From Flavobacterium ichthyis (GTDB lineage Bacteria; Bacteroidota; Bacteroidia; Flavobacteriales; Flavobacteriaceae), in NCBI RefSeq assembly GCF_009915155.1, contig NZ_JAABLM010000009.1:1-64000 (forward strand): DNA of 64,000 nucleotides, written 5' to 3'. Below, one piece after another: positions 10,605 to 19,568 of this stretch. The number at the start of each line of letters is the position of its first letter. The first letter of the stretch is position 1. A program made the position numbers and the translations under genes. The notes below the pieces were generated by a model. That model had not been told where the DNA came from. It searched no databases and saw nothing but the letters and a program-made list of their open reading frames with translations.

Positions 10605-11711
10605 ATGAAAAAAATTAATTTTCTGCTTCTAATGTTAACCGTTGCATTATTTTCTTGCAATAAAAACAATGACCTTCCAGATGGAATGTATGCAGAAATC
10701 GATACTAACAAAGGTACCATTTTAGTAAAACTCGAATACAAAAAAACTCCAATCACTGTAGCCAATTTCGTTTCGCTTGCCGAGGGAAAAAATTCTCTGG
10801 TTAATGAAGAATATAAAGGCAAACCTTATTACAACGGATTAACATTCCATAGAGTTTTACCAAACTTTATGATTCAAGGTGGTGATCCAAATGGCGACGG
10901 AAGTGGCGGACCAGGATACCGTTTTAGCGATGAAATAGTACCAGAATTAAAACACAACAAAGGTGGAATTCTTTCTATGGCAAATGGAGGAAAAGCAACT
11001 AACGGAAGTCAATTTTTCATTACACATGTTCCCACACCTTGGTTGGATGGAATTCACACCATCTTTGGGCACGTTTTAAACGATGGTATGGAAATAGTAA
11101 ACCAAATTGAACAAGATGATGTGATTAACAAAATTACCATCATCCGCAAAGGGGAAGAAGCAAAAAAATTCGACGCACCAAAAATCTTCAAAGATAATTT
11201 TGCCAAAGAAGCGGAAGCTCAAAAAAAATTAGAAGAACAACGCCAAGCACTTAGGGCAAAATACCAAAGCGTGATTGCAGACAAACTGACTTTTTTTAAC
11301 GAAGCCAAAAAATCGGCTAAAAAAACACAATCAGGTTTAGAATATTTTGTCTCGGAAAAAGGCTCGGGCAAAAAACCAAATCCAGGTGAGGAAGTTTACA
11401 TTAGTTATGCAGGCTATTTCCCTAATGGAGACTTATTTGACACTAACGTGGCTGAAATAGCAGAAAATTATGGAATGCTCGACGAGATGCGAATGGCGCA
11501 AAACGGTTATGTCCCGTTTCCTTTTGTTTATGGTACCAAAGAAGGCATGATTCCCGGCTTTATTGAAGGAATTGAACTCACCAATATTGATGGAAAAATC
11601 TTAGTTTTTATTCCAGCTTATTTAGGTTATGGCGAACGTGGAGCCGGAGATGTAATTCCGCCAAATACCAATCTGATTTTTGAAATTAAAATGACAACTA
11701 CACAAAATTAA
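10605..11711 (+). CDS. Dual-family immunophilin lipoprotein: cyclophilin domain fused to FKBP domain
   Basis: 368 residues. A lipobox (LFSC) follows a short hydrophobic signal, so it is probably anchored in the envelope. A cyclophilin domain (about 28-190) has the catalytic [15 protein letters not shown], the FFIT segment and PWLDG.HTIFG. A charged, probably helical linker rich in Ala/Glu/Lys (about 195-240) leads to an FKBP domain (about 245-368) with [19 protein letters not shown] and [11 protein letters not shown]. Both catalytic folds therefore act in one chain as prolyl isomerase/chaperone. Cyclophilin-FKBP fusions of this kind are known in Flavobacterium. The next gene is a paralogue starting 6 bases later. 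Confidence 0.9.
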   Translation: MKKINFLLLMLTVALFSCNKNNDLPDGMYAEIDTNKGTILVKLEYKKTPITVANFVSLAEGKNSLVNEEYKGKPYYNGLTFHRVLPNFMIQGGDPNGDGSGGPGYRFSDEIVPELKHNKGGILSMANGGKATNGSQFFITHVPTPWLDGIHTIFGHVLNDGMEIVNQIEQDDVINKITIIRKGEEAKKFDAPKIFKDNFAKEAEAQKKLEEQRQALRAKYQSVIADKLTFFNEAKKSAKKTQSGLEYFVSEKGSGKKPNPGEEVYISYAGYFPNGDLFDTNVAEIAENYGMLDEMRMAQNGYVPFPFVYGTKEGMIPGFIEGIELTNIDGKILVFIPAYLGYGERGAGDVIPPNTNLIFEIKMTTTQN

Positions 11712-11717
11712 TCATCC

Positions 11718-12848
11718 ATGAAAACACGTTTAATCGCATTAATGTTTCTTGCATTTACCGCCGGAACTTTTGCTCAAACCAAAAAAGCGACTGCTAAAAA
11801 AGTAGCAAGCCAAACCGCACCAACTGAAAAAAAATTAGAAGGAATTTTTGCTACAATTGAAACCAACAAAGGCCGAATTGTTTTAGAACTTGAGTACAAA
11901 AAAACACCAATTACAGTGGCAAACTTCATGTCGCTTGCAGAAGGCACTAATAATTTTGTAACCCAAAAATATAAAGGAAAACCATTTTATACCGGATTAA
12001 AATTCCACCGCGTAATTGCCGACTTTATGATTCAAGGTGGTGATCCAGCCGGAAACGGAAGCGGTGATCCCGGATATAAATTTAAAGATGAAATCACCGA
12101 TTTAAAACATTCGGGTCCTGGAATTTTGTCGATGGCCAATTCTGGTCCGGCAACTAACGGAAGCCAATTTTTTATCACACACAAAGCAACCCCTTGGCTT
12201 GACGGCAAACACACCGTTTTTGGTAAAGTAATTAGCGGTCAAGATGTTGTGAATGCCATTGCGCAAGACGATGTGATTATCGAAATTAAATTTGACAAAA
12301 AAGGTAGCGAAGCTAAAAAATTTGATGCCGGAAAAATTTTCAATGAATATTTTGCCAATAAAGACATCGAAGCTAAAAAAATTGCCGAAGCAATGGCAAT
12401 CATTAAAAAAGAAAAAGTGGCAGAACATGCAAAACTTCGTGAAACTGCTACAAAATTACCGTCAGGATTGGCTTACGTAGTTACCAAAAAAGGCAGCGAA
12501 ACCAAGCCCGTTGATGGTACACAAGTGTATGTTCACTATGCCGGATTTTTGGAAGATGGTTCTCTTTTCGACTCAAGTTACGAAGATGTCAGCAAAAAAT
12601 TTGACAAATTCGACCAACGTCGTGCCGATGCAAACGGTTACCAACCTTTGCCGTCAACCGTTGGACAGCACCGTTTTGTGCCCGGTTTTACCGAAGGTTT
12701 GAACCAACTTAACATTGGCGACAAAGCCGTTTTATTCATTCCCGCCGCTTTGGGTTATGGCGAGAGAGGTGCCGGAAATGTGATTCCGCCGAATGCCAAT
12801 ATTATTTTTGAAGTAGAATTGCTCGACAAATTACCAGCGAAAGAATAA
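11718..12848 (+). CDS. Dual-family immunophilin, periplasmic: cyclophilin domain fused to FKBP domain
   Basis: 376 residues, a tandem paralogue of the preceding gene. It has a signal peptide ([20 protein letters not shown]) without a lipobox Cys, so it should be soluble in the periplasm, in contrast to its lipidated twin. The cyclophilin domain (about 42-205) has [19 protein letters not shown] and [12 protein letters not shown] Lys/Glu/Ala helical linker (about 210-250) precedes the FKBP domain (about 255-376), with [23 protein letters not shown] and [15 protein letters not shown]. It is the last gene of the gldI operon and is followed by a strong terminator. Its role is inferred to be envelope protein folding. 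Confidence 0.9.
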   Translation: MKTRLIALMFLAFTAGTFAQTKKATAKKVASQTAPTEKKLEGIFATIETNKGRIVLELEYKKTPITVANFMSLAEGTNNFVTQKYKGKPFYTGLKFHRVIADFMIQGGDPAGNGSGDPGYKFKDEITDLKHSGPGILSMANSGPATNGSQFFITHKATPWLDGKHTVFGKVISGQDVVNAIAQDDVIIEIKFDKKGSEAKKFDAGKIFNEYFANKDIEAKKIAEAMAIIKKEKVAEHAKLRETATKLPSGLAYVVTKKGSETKPVDGTQVYVHYAGFLEDGSLFDSSYEDVSKKFDKFDQRRADANGYQPLPSTVGQHRFVPGFTEGLNQLNIGDKAVLFIPAALGYGERGAGNVIPPNANIIFEVELLDKLPAKE

Positions 12849-12870
12849 ATTTTAAAAGTTTACAATTTGA

Positions 12871-12909
12871 AAAATCCTAACAGCGTTCAATTCTGTTAGG
12901 ATTTTTTTT
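12871..12909. terminator. Strong bidirectional terminator after the gldI operon
   Basis: AAAATCCTAACAG pairs with CTGTTAGGATTTT (13-bp perfect stem, loop about 9) and is followed by T8 on the plus strand. The A-run on the left gives a T tail on the minus strand too. Confidence 0.85.
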
Positions 12910-13160
12910 GGGGCGTTCCCCAATTTACAACTTTCTTGCAAAAAAGAAAAAAACCCAAAAATTGGGTCGCTCCCGAAGCTTCGGGACGCTGTATCTTTTA
13001 TTAATTAGCTTGGTTTTTAACCCGAGGTAATTGATAAAAGGATGCCGCTTCACTCGAGCAAAGCGAACTGACGAAGTAATCGCTAACGCAAACGATTCTT
13101 CAATAAACAATTACAATAACAATTTTAATAGCAAGAAAAAATTTTCAATTTGTCAAATTG
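12910..13160. repeat. Degenerate intergenic repeat-like element, no gene
   Basis: This 250-base gap carries no credible gene. It contains GGGCGTTCCCC (from about 12911), AATTGGGTCGCTC, a perfect 16-base palindrome TCCCGAAGCTTCGGGA (about 12972-12987), AAAAGGATGCCGCTTCA (about 13036-13052) and CGCTAACGCAAACG (from 13080). From memory, similar strings occur in intergenic regions of many Flavobacterium genomes as a degraded repeat family. That recollection is not tested here. Confidence 0.4.
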
Positions 13161-13592
13161 TCAAAACTTCCACTCAAATTCATCTTTGTGATTAAAAATC
13201 GCACCAACTTCAATTTCGGTAATGGCGCCAAATTCAGCATGTAAAAGCAACCAATTGTCTTCGTTAAAATACGTTTCAACGCCATCCGCAAAAGATTTTT
13301 CCCAAGATTTCAAACCTTTTTGCATCAGGAAATCGATTACTTTTTTGGTGTCTTCGCCAATAATTTTTTCATCAAAAATCATTAAATCAGCCGATGAAGA
13401 AACCAAATATCCCAATTTAAAATCTTCATCGCTATAAAAAGTAATCCGAATTTTTTGAGGATTAAATTCTACAATATCGTTGGCTTCTTCGTCTTTATAA
13501 GCTTTCGAACTTTTACCATAAATAGCTTCAACGTCAGCTTTTTTCATTCCAAAAACCAATTTGTCGATACCAACTGTTGGATTTATTTTCAT
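13161..13592 (-). CDS. Hypothetical cytosolic protein
   Basis: 143 residues, family not recognised. There is no signal peptide or membrane segment. The start MKINPTVGIDKLVFGMKKADVEAIYG, read as successive short pieces, has the look of small proteins that track a ligand or toxin partner (compare the F.G.....V...G pattern of SmpA-like and some immunity proteins). That resemblance is weak and no function is claimed. It is acidic and ends in EFEWKF. It lies 18 bases downstream of purM on the same strand and is probably co-transcribed. Confidence 0.7.
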   Translation of the reverse strand: MKINPTVGIDKLVFGMKKADVEAIYGKSSKAYKDEEANDIVEFNPQKIRITFYSDEDFKLGYLVSSSADLMIFDEKIIGEDTKKVIDFLMQKGLKSWEKSFADGVETYFNEDNWLLLHAEFGAITEIEVGAIFNHKDEFEWKF

Positions 13593-13610
13593 TCGTAAAT
13601 TTTTTAGAAA

Positions 13611-14789
13611 TTAATATTCAAAAACGCCGTATTCGCTTTTAATCGTCAGTTTTTTTGTAGCCGAAGCTTCTACTCTACCCACAATTTTTGCATCTACATT
13701 AAACGATTTTGATATCGTAATAATTTCGTTTGCAATATTTTCCGGAACATAAAATTCCATTCTGTGTCCGCAATTAAAAACCTGGTACATTTCACGCCAA
13801 TCGGTTTTTGATTGTTCCTGAATCAACTGGAAAAGTGGCGGCACTTCAAACAAATTATCTTTCACAATATGCAGATTATCAATAAAATGCAAGATTTTAG
13901 TTTGAGCACCACCGCTGCAATGAACCATTCCGTGAATGTCTTTAGCAGAAAATTTTTCAAATATTTTTTTGACGATTGGAGCGTAAGTTCTCGTTGGGGA
14001 AAGTACTAATTTTCCGGCATCAATCGGTGCATCTTCAACCAAATCTGTAAGGTTAATTTGACCTGAATAAACCAACTCATCCGGAACCGAAGCGTCAAAA
14101 CTTTCGGGATATTTTTGCGCCAGATATTTTCCAAAAACATCATGTCGCGCAGAAGTCAATCCGTTGCTTCCCATTCCGCCGTTGTATTCTTTTTCGTAAA
14201 TAGCCTGACCAAAAGATGCCAAACCGACAATCACATCGCCTTCCCGAATATTAGCATTATCCACTACATTTTCTTTTTTAATTCGGGCGGTTACGGTACT
14301 ATCCACAATAATTGTTCGGACTAAATCACCCACATCAGCTGTTTCGCCACCCGTGGAATGAATCGTAACGCCAAAAGATTTTAACTCCGAAATTAATTCT
14401 TCGGTACCATTAATAATTGCCGAAATTACTTCTGCCGGAATGAGATTTTTATTTCTGCCAATTGTAGACGAAAGCAATATATTATCAGTAGCACCAACGC
14501 AAAGTAAATCGTCGATGTTCATAATTAAAGCATCTTGCGCAATTCCTTTCCATACCGAAATATCACCAGTTTCTTTCCAATACAAATAAGCAAGCGAAGA
14601 TTTGGTACCTGCTCCATCGGCATGCATTATTAAACAATATTCATCGTCGTTGGTTAAATAATCAGGAATAATTTTGCAAAAAGCTTTAGGAAAAAGACCT
14701 TTATCGATGTTTTTTATTGCGTTGTGAACATCTTCTTTTGATGCCGAAACACCTCGTAAATTGTAGCGTTTACTGTTTTCAGAACTCAT
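13611..14789 (-). CDS. purM: Phosphoribosylformylglycinamidine cyclo-ligase (AIR synthase), Bacteroidetes type
   Basis: 392 residues, AIR synthase/PurM superfamily. It converts FGAM to AIR in de novo purine synthesis. The ATP-binding ADGAGTKSS segment and the conserved GGETADVGDLV, GLASFGQAI and VFNCGHRMEF are visible. It is longer than the roughly 345-residue enterobacterial enzyme, as is usual in Bacteroidetes. The ATG at 14789 (MSSENSKRYNLRGV) is preferred over an open frame 8 codons further up. A -7-like box lies 22 bases upstream. The downstream 143-residue gene is closely spaced. Confidence 0.9.
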   Translation of the reverse strand: MSSENSKRYNLRGVSASKEDVHNAIKNIDKGLFPKAFCKIIPDYLTNDDEYCLIMHADGAGTKSSLAYLYWKETGDISVWKGIAQDALIMNIDDLLCVGATDNILLSSTIGRNKNLIPAEVISAIINGTEELISELKSFGVTIHSTGGETADVGDLVRTIIVDSTVTARIKKENVVDNANIREGDVIVGLASFGQAIYEKEYNGGMGSNGLTSARHDVFGKYLAQKYPESFDASVPDELVYSGQINLTDLVEDAPIDAGKLVLSPTRTYAPIVKKIFEKFSAKDIHGMVHCSGGAQTKILHFIDNLHIVKDNLFEVPPLFQLIQEQSKTDWREMYQVFNCGHRMEFYVPENIANEIITISKSFNVDAKIVGRVEASATKKLTIKSEYGVFEY

Positions 14790-14810
14790 AAATGTGTGTT
14801 GTTGTTGCCA

Positions 14811-14818
14811 CAAAGATA
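14811..14818 (-). promoter_or_regulatory. Likely -7 promoter box for purM
   Basis: TATCTTTG on the minus strand matches TAnnTTTG exactly, 21 bases before the purM ATG. It lies within the longer open frame and so supports the shorter start. Confidence 0.5.
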
Positions 14819-14866
14819 GGTAGATTTTTCAAAAAAAATATTTGATTTGGCAACAGAAAAAAACCA

Positions 14867-15745
14867 TCAATTTGCAATAATTTCAATCTCAACCCTTCGG
14901 TTTGCGGCACGTTCTTCTTCGTTTTTTTCGGGAATTTTATAAAGCGGTTGCGATACCCCAAAACCTTTGAAGCTAACACGTTGTTTTTCAATACCATTCA
15001 ACTCCAAAAATTTTTTGATTGCTTTGGCGCGTTGGGTTGAAAGATCTTGACGATCAGTTTGCATGCAACAAATGTGGCCTTGAATTTGAATAACCATTTG
15101 TGGATTTTGCTTCAAAACTTCGAGCAATTCGTACATTTTGGTACGAGAGTCTTTAGTTACCGCAAAGGTATTCAGGTGAAAATTTAAATTATCAAGTTTG
15201 AATTTTTCTCCGGGTTTTGCCAGCGTAATTTTTTTCATAAAATCGACATCTAGCATCAAATCGCTTCGGGTTCCGTCAGGATTGTCAATGACGATTTTTG
15301 TAGCATAAACCGGCATTTCGCGTGGTTCCAAAGGTTTTTTCAAACCTAAAATCTCTTCTTCTCTAGGAATATCTTCCGCATTTAAATAAAAAATATTTAC
15401 CCTCCTATTTTCTGCTTTAATACTGGAATGTTCATGAGCTTTCCCGAAACTCAACGCTTTAAAATCTTCTCTTATTTTTAATCTTCCGTTGATAAAATTA
15501 TAGACAAATCCTACTCTTTTTGCCGCCAAAGTATCGTTGTAACCAAAACTGCCGTCTTCATCAGTAAATCCATTGATGGCCACGATTTTTACGTCTTTAT
15601 TTTGGTTAATAAAATTTTCCAGTCGCTGTTTTTCTGACGGTTTTAGTTCATACTTATCACTGTCGAAATATACGGCGAAATCCTCTTGTGCCTGAACAAA
15701 ACCACACATCAAAACGAATGCAATACACGAAATTATTTTTTTCAT
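14867..15745 (-). CDS. Secreted protein with two OmpA-like domains, second with GHxCC motif
   Basis: 292 residues with a signal peptide (MKKIISCIAFVLMCGFVQAQ). Two OmpA C-terminal-like domains are seen. The first (about 22-120) has GFTDEDGSFGYNDTLAAKR. The second (about 180-292) has IQGHICCMQTDRQ..LSTQRAKAI and ends with the usual NRRVEIEI. OmpA-like domains bind peptidoglycan diaminopimelate. In the second domain the T-D of GHTD is replaced by I-C-C (Cys226, Cys227), so ligand binding may differ. No beta-barrel or lipobox is present, so it is probably periplasmic. It forms a tandem pair with the next gene upstream, 42 bases away, just beyond the curli operon terminator. Confidence 0.85.
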   Translation of the reverse strand: MKKIISCIAFVLMCGFVQAQEDFAVYFDSDKYELKPSEKQRLENFINQNKDVKIVAINGFTDEDGSFGYNDTLAAKRVGFVYNFINGRLKIREDFKALSFGKAHEHSSIKAENRRVNIFYLNAEDIPREEEILGLKKPLEPREMPVYATKIVIDNPDGTRSDLMLDVDFMKKITLAKPGEKFKLDNLNFHLNTFAVTKDSRTKMYELLEVLKQNPQMVIQIQGHICCMQTDRQDLSTQRAKAIKKFLELNGIEKQRVSFKGFGVSQPLYKIPEKNEEERAANRRVEIEIIAN

Positions 15746-15787
15746 AAGGATTGATTTTTACGAAGAAACAAAAAAATTTTCTAAAAA

Positions 15788-16558
15788 CTATTCATTTGCC
15801 AAGATCATAATTTCCACTCGCCGATTTGCATTTCTTTCTTCCTCATTTTTTTCGGGAATGGGAAACACTGGCTGGGTATTTGAAAAACTTTTATAACGAA
15901 GCCTTTCCGAATTTATACCTTTGGAGATCAAATAATTATAAATACTTCGAGCTCGAAGATTTGCAATATCATAAATATCTTTGCCTTCAACGCAACATAC
16001 ATGACCTTGAATTTCTATTTTTAATTTTTGGTTCAAAACCAAAGTTTCCAGCAAATCAGTTAATGTTTTTTCGGACGATGGAACGGTTTGCCCAGACATA
16101 TTGTAAAAATAAAGATTTGGTAACGCCAGTTTTTCTCCTACTTTTAACTGATTAATATTGTGGGAAAGCTTGTTTGGGAGAACTTGTTTTTCAGGCTTTA
16201 ATTCAAAAAAAACAACCACTTTCCGCTGTGATTGTTGGTTTTCTGCGGAAGCAAATCGTTCACCGAAACCTTTTATTTCTAAATTTTCAGCAAAATTTAC
16301 ATTTTGTTTTTTTAAAAAATTTTCGACAAATTTTGCTCGTTTCAGCGAAAGCGTATCATTATAGGAATCACTTGCAGATTGGTCACAAAATCCGTAGATT
16401 TTAGTTACAATTGCTTTGGGATTTTCTGTTGAAAATTGATTTAAATTATTTCCGGAATTTGTTTTTTCGAAAATATCTGTGTCAAAATAAATTACGTAAT
16501 GGCGTTCTTGAGCAAAAGTTGAAAGGCAAAAGATAAAGGCAATTAAAGAAAATTTCAT
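15788..16558 (-). CDS. Secreted protein with two OmpA-like domains, paralogue, GHVCC motif
   Basis: 256 residues with a short signal peptide (MKFSLIAFIFCLSTFAQ). Domain layout is as in its neighbour: a first OmpA-like domain (about 20-120) with IYGFCDQSASDSYNDTLSLKR, and a second (about 140-256) with IQGHVCCVEGKDIYDIANLRARS and the ending NRRVEIMILANE. In both domains the canonical Thr of G-x-T-D is Cys or is altered, and GHTD of the second is GHVCC (Cys188, Cys189). The pair probably arose by duplication. It lies right after the curli operon but behind a terminator, so it probably has its own promoter. No function has been assigned. Confidence 0.85.
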   Translation of the reverse strand: MKFSLIAFIFCLSTFAQERHYVIYFDTDIFEKTNSGNNLNQFSTENPKAIVTKIYGFCDQSASDSYNDTLSLKRAKFVENFLKKQNVNFAENLEIKGFGERFASAENQQSQRKVVVFFELKPEKQVLPNKLSHNINQLKVGEKLALPNLYFYNMSGQTVPSSEKTLTDLLETLVLNQKLKIEIQGHVCCVEGKDIYDIANLRARSIYNYLISKGINSERLRYKSFSNTQPVFPIPEKNEEERNANRRVEIMILANE

Positions 16559-16601
16559 TTTAGTAAATTTAGATAAAAACGATCTTTTCGGTAATTTATT
16601 A

Positions 16602-16634
16602 CAAAAAAAATGGCTTCAGAATTGAAACCATTTT
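16602..16634 (-). terminator. Terminator of the curli operon
   Basis: On the minus strand AAAATGGTTTC pairs with the opposite arm (AAGCCATTTT) and is followed by T8. It lies 11 bases after the stop codon of the last curli-operon gene and marks the operon end. Confidence 0.75.
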
Positions 16635-16644
16635 AATTCTAATT

Positions 16645-18129
16645 TTATTCGAAATCAGGCATTTCGGCATTTGTAAAAAGTGTCACTCTTGAGGTTGGAG
16701 TTCCTATTGTATATTTTTGTACTCGTCTTTCGCTTAAAAAATCGTTTGAGGTGTTTACAAAAATTAAGTCGGCTTCATTTGGCGAATATCGTACATCTAT
16801 ATCAACGGTTCCTGTTGGTTTTTCCACGTTAATTTCTGTGGTAGTATTTGTAGAAATAATATGTTGAAAAATTCTAGAATCAAGTTGTCGGTAATTTTGA
16901 TTTTCAAATCCCGATATATCACGTGTAAAAATTAGTTTTTGTCCGGTTACAGAGAGGTTTAAACCACCAATTGCCCCATTTACTCCGGATATGACATTAT
17001 TAATAATGTTTCCGTTTTGGTTGATTATATAAATTTCACATTCATATCCGGCAGCATTATTCACTTTTAGTGCTATTTTAGTTTCATCATAGCTCCAGTC
17101 CACTTCGGAGATAAATTTCCCATCTGGTGTTTGAAATATTTGGGTGAGACCACTTCCGTTAGCGTTGATTCGATATAGTTTATTAAAATTTGCGTAAAGC
17201 AAGCTACTTCCTGAATTATTCCATGAAAAATTGAGATAAGCTGAATTAAATCCAGCAATTGGTACTGCATTTGTCACTTTAAAAACTCCTGAACCATCAG
17301 GATTCATTGTGTAAATATGATTTTGAGACCCTAAAGCGCGAATAAATCCAATTTTGTTGGTTGCTACGTTTTTTCTTGGTCGCCAACTGTTGCTTTGTGG
17401 GGAAGTTAATTGTACTTGGCTTCCGGTTTCGTTTCCAGCATAAATTACATTATTTTCTCCTATTTTTTTAACAAAAAGATGTCGGGTTTGTGGAAAAGAT
17501 GTAGTTTTGAAAGATCGAGTAGCACTTAATACAGGAGGGTTTGTACCGTCTGAAGATGTAACTTGCCAAAAGTATTTTGTTCCAAAAGAAAGATTGGTTA
17601 GTAGCAAAGTTTTTTCGGTTAAATCCGAGAAACGCAATACCTCATCATTTATGTCATTTCTAACAATAACTTCGTAGGTAAGCGAGTCGTTGTCAACATC
17701 TGTGGCTTCCCATTTCAAGGTTACTTCTAATGGAAGATTTTCGGCGTTGTCGTTTGGAGCGGTAAGAACCGGGGTGTCAGGAGGTCTGTTATTAGTGGCG
17801 GACAGCTCCATTTCAAAAACGACTTCAGTATTATTGTTAATAGTAACCGTAACCCCTTCATATTTAGTTATGTAACCATCTTTTTGAGCTTGAAAAGAAT
17901 AATCTCCAGTCACAACACCTTGAATTACAAATCGCCCGTCATCATCAGTGAAAACTGTACTGGAATTTGGGCTGGAAAATACTTTTGCGTTAGCTAACGG
18001 CAAAAATGTATTGGCGGTTACCACACGGCCGGAAACAGAACCGTAGTCTAATCCTTCAATTTTTTCTTCGCTGCAACTCACTAAGAAAAACAGTAAAGAA
18101 AGTCCTAAAAATTGTGTAATATTTTTCAT
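16645..18129 (-). CDS. Curli-operon lipoprotein: carboxypeptidase-regulatory-like, FN3-like and TolB-type propeller domains
   Basis: 494 residues. The signal peptide ends in a lipobox (FFLVSC, Cys about 19), so it is an envelope lipoprotein. Order of domains: a carboxypeptidase-regulatory-like beta-sandwich (about 28-110; GSVSGRVV, FTDDDGRFVIQGV), a fibronectin type III-like domain (about 115-215; PDTPVLTAPN, LTYEVIVRND, TKYFWQVTSSD), then a TolB/WD40-like beta-propeller (about 220-494; IYTMNPDGSGVFKVTN, LYRINANGSGLTQIF). Its start lies 3 bases after the csgG stop and a terminator follows, so it is the sixth gene of the operon. Enterobacterial csg operons have no such gene. A role in capping, anchoring or gating the fibre is inferred from position only. 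Confidence 0.85.
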   Translation of the reverse strand: MKNITQFLGLSLLFFLVSCSEEKIEGLDYGSVSGRVVTANTFLPLANAKVFSSPNSSTVFTDDDGRFVIQGVVTGDYSFQAQKDGYITKYEGVTVTINNNTEVVFEMELSATNNRPPDTPVLTAPNDNAENLPLEVTLKWEATDVDNDSLTYEVIVRNDINDEVLRFSDLTEKTLLLTNLSFGTKYFWQVTSSDGTNPPVLSATRSFKTTSFPQTRHLFVKKIGENNVIYAGNETGSQVQLTSPQSNSWRPRKNVATNKIGFIRALGSQNHIYTMNPDGSGVFKVTNAVPIAGFNSAYLNFSWNNSGSSLLYANFNKLYRINANGSGLTQIFQTPDGKFISEVDWSYDETKIALKVNNAAGYECEIYIINQNGNIINNVISGVNGAIGGLNLSVTGQKLIFTRDISGFENQNYRQLDSRIFQHIISTNTTTEINVEKPTGTVDIDVRYSPNEADLIFVNTSNDFLSERRVQKYTIGTPTSRVTLFTNAEMPDFE

Positions 18130-18132
18130 AGT

Positions 18133-19566
18133 TTATTGTTTTTTCGGCTGAGACTGTGGTTGTTGGTTCAGCGGATTTTCTTCGATAATATATTTGTCAT
18201 ATTCTTTTTCTTTTCTTTTTGGAAAATAATAGGTAAGTCCAAGTCCAAATTTAAAGTAAAAATCATCTCGAACACCTCGTTCAATGTAGTCGATATTATC
18301 ACTAAAATTGATGTTATGTTCGGCGAAAATTTTTATCCCCACTTTTTGAGAAGCCATGTACTCCAATCCTGCTCCGTATTGAAATTTAAAATGTTCATTC
18401 TCGAATACTCGGTTAACACCTAAACCAAAACCTGTGTAAACAAAGGGACTTAGTTGGTCTTTTGGCAATAATGTATATTCTGAATTAAGGTCGAAAGTAA
18501 TGTAACCTACATCTAATCGATTTTTATTTGCAAGGTTAACAACATTAGTTGATCCGCTTAAATTAAGAGCTGGAGTTAGAAAAAATTTCATTGCACCTCT
18601 CCCGAAAGGTCTAAAAGTTGCATTGCTATAGTCACCATCAATTAAGGTAGTTCCTCCTCCAACTTCAAGAGCAAATTTTGAGCGCTTGTTAACTAATTTA
18701 CGATTGTAAATTTCGGTTGCCTCAGCGGTTTGTTTTTCTTCGGAATAATTTTGAAGTAATTCATCAACTTCTTCTTTTGGAGCATCGGCTAGCCATATAT
18801 TGTCTTTAATCCCTTCTAAGATCAATGATTCGACAGCTTTTTCGATTGCTTCGGTCACGGCCATATGAACGGGTTCGTTAGTGGTATAGCCTGTTTCTAT
18901 TTCTAGCAATCTTTTAAATTTCACATACCTAAAAAAACTTTGATCAACAGCTTGTGACAAAATCGTTTTCGAGACATACACTGATTTCAAAATTTTTCCG
19001 TTAGAAGTAGAAATCATTCTTAAATAAACCGTTACTCGATCTTGACGGTAGCGGGTTGAACCTCCCATAGCAAAATATCTTGCTCCAAAACCTCCCGTGA
19101 TAATATTAGAGTCATACGATACGATGCCTCCTTCCAGTAAAACGCCCGCATATAAAAGTGGTGTTAATTGGGGTTCATTAGGGTTTGAATTTTTAGAATA
19201 TTCTTGTCTGGTGGAACGAATAAGGTTTCGTTCTTGTAATAAATTTCCGATGTTTTCTCTTTCGATTGGGATAAACCATTTAGAATCTTCTAATGCTTTA
19301 ATCAAAATAGAGGTTGCACCTTGAGTTACGGCAGTGCTAAAGGTCGACCCGTTTTCGGCAGCCTTATATTGTCCGGTTTGGTCTCGAAATTTATAAATTC
19401 CGACAACGACAGGTTCCTTAGGTTTTGGCAAATCTTTTAACAATGAGGTTGCGGGGGTAGATTCTCCTAAAATTGCTTTTTGAACTCCAGTTGGCTGATT
19501 ATAATAGGCTCCACAACTGCATAGCAATACAAGCAGCAATGCTGATATAATAATTCTGTATGGCAT
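18133..19566 (-). CDS. csgG: Curli secretion channel CsgG with C-terminal beta-barrel extension
   Basis: 477 residues; enterobacterial CsgG has about 277. The lipobox LLCSC (Cys about 18) gives outer-membrane lipidation. The CsgG domain (about 20-265) has VVVGIYKFRDQTGQYK, the second-barrel-strand region LEGGIVSYDSNIITGG with GARYFAMGG, and YVSKTILSQAVDQSFFRYV. CsgG forms a nonameric outer-membrane pore that exports curlins. After a linker, residues about 290-455 form alternating strands typical of a small outer-membrane beta-barrel (SKFALEVGGGTTL, FVYTGFGLGVNRVF, KFGLGLTYYFPK), then a Lys/Gln-rich tail. csgF lies 2 bases upstream and the propeller lipoprotein 3 bases downstream. Confidence 0.93.
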   Translation of the reverse strand: MPYRIIISALLLVLLCSCGAYYNQPTGVQKAILGESTPATSLLKDLPKPKEPVVVGIYKFRDQTGQYKAAENGSTFSTAVTQGATSILIKALEDSKWFIPIERENIGNLLQERNLIRSTRQEYSKNSNPNEPQLTPLLYAGVLLEGGIVSYDSNIITGGFGARYFAMGGSTRYRQDRVTVYLRMISTSNGKILKSVYVSKTILSQAVDQSFFRYVKFKRLLEIETGYTTNEPVHMAVTEAIEKAVESLILEGIKDNIWLADAPKEEVDELLQNYSEEKQTAEATEIYNRKLVNKRSKFALEVGGGTTLIDGDYSNATFRPFGRGAMKFFLTPALNLSGSTNVVNLANKNRLDVGYITFDLNSEYTLLPKDQLSPFVYTGFGLGVNRVFENEHFKFQYGAGLEYMASQKVGIKIFAEHNINFSDNIDYIERGVRDDFYFKFGLGLTYYFPKRKEKEYDKYIIEENPLNQQPQSQPKKQ

Positions 19567-19568
19567 AA

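Noticed and set aside
12925..13110. 61-codon minus-strand frame
   Set aside because: It lies over the intergenic repeat element and has no family-like sequence or ribosome-binding context.
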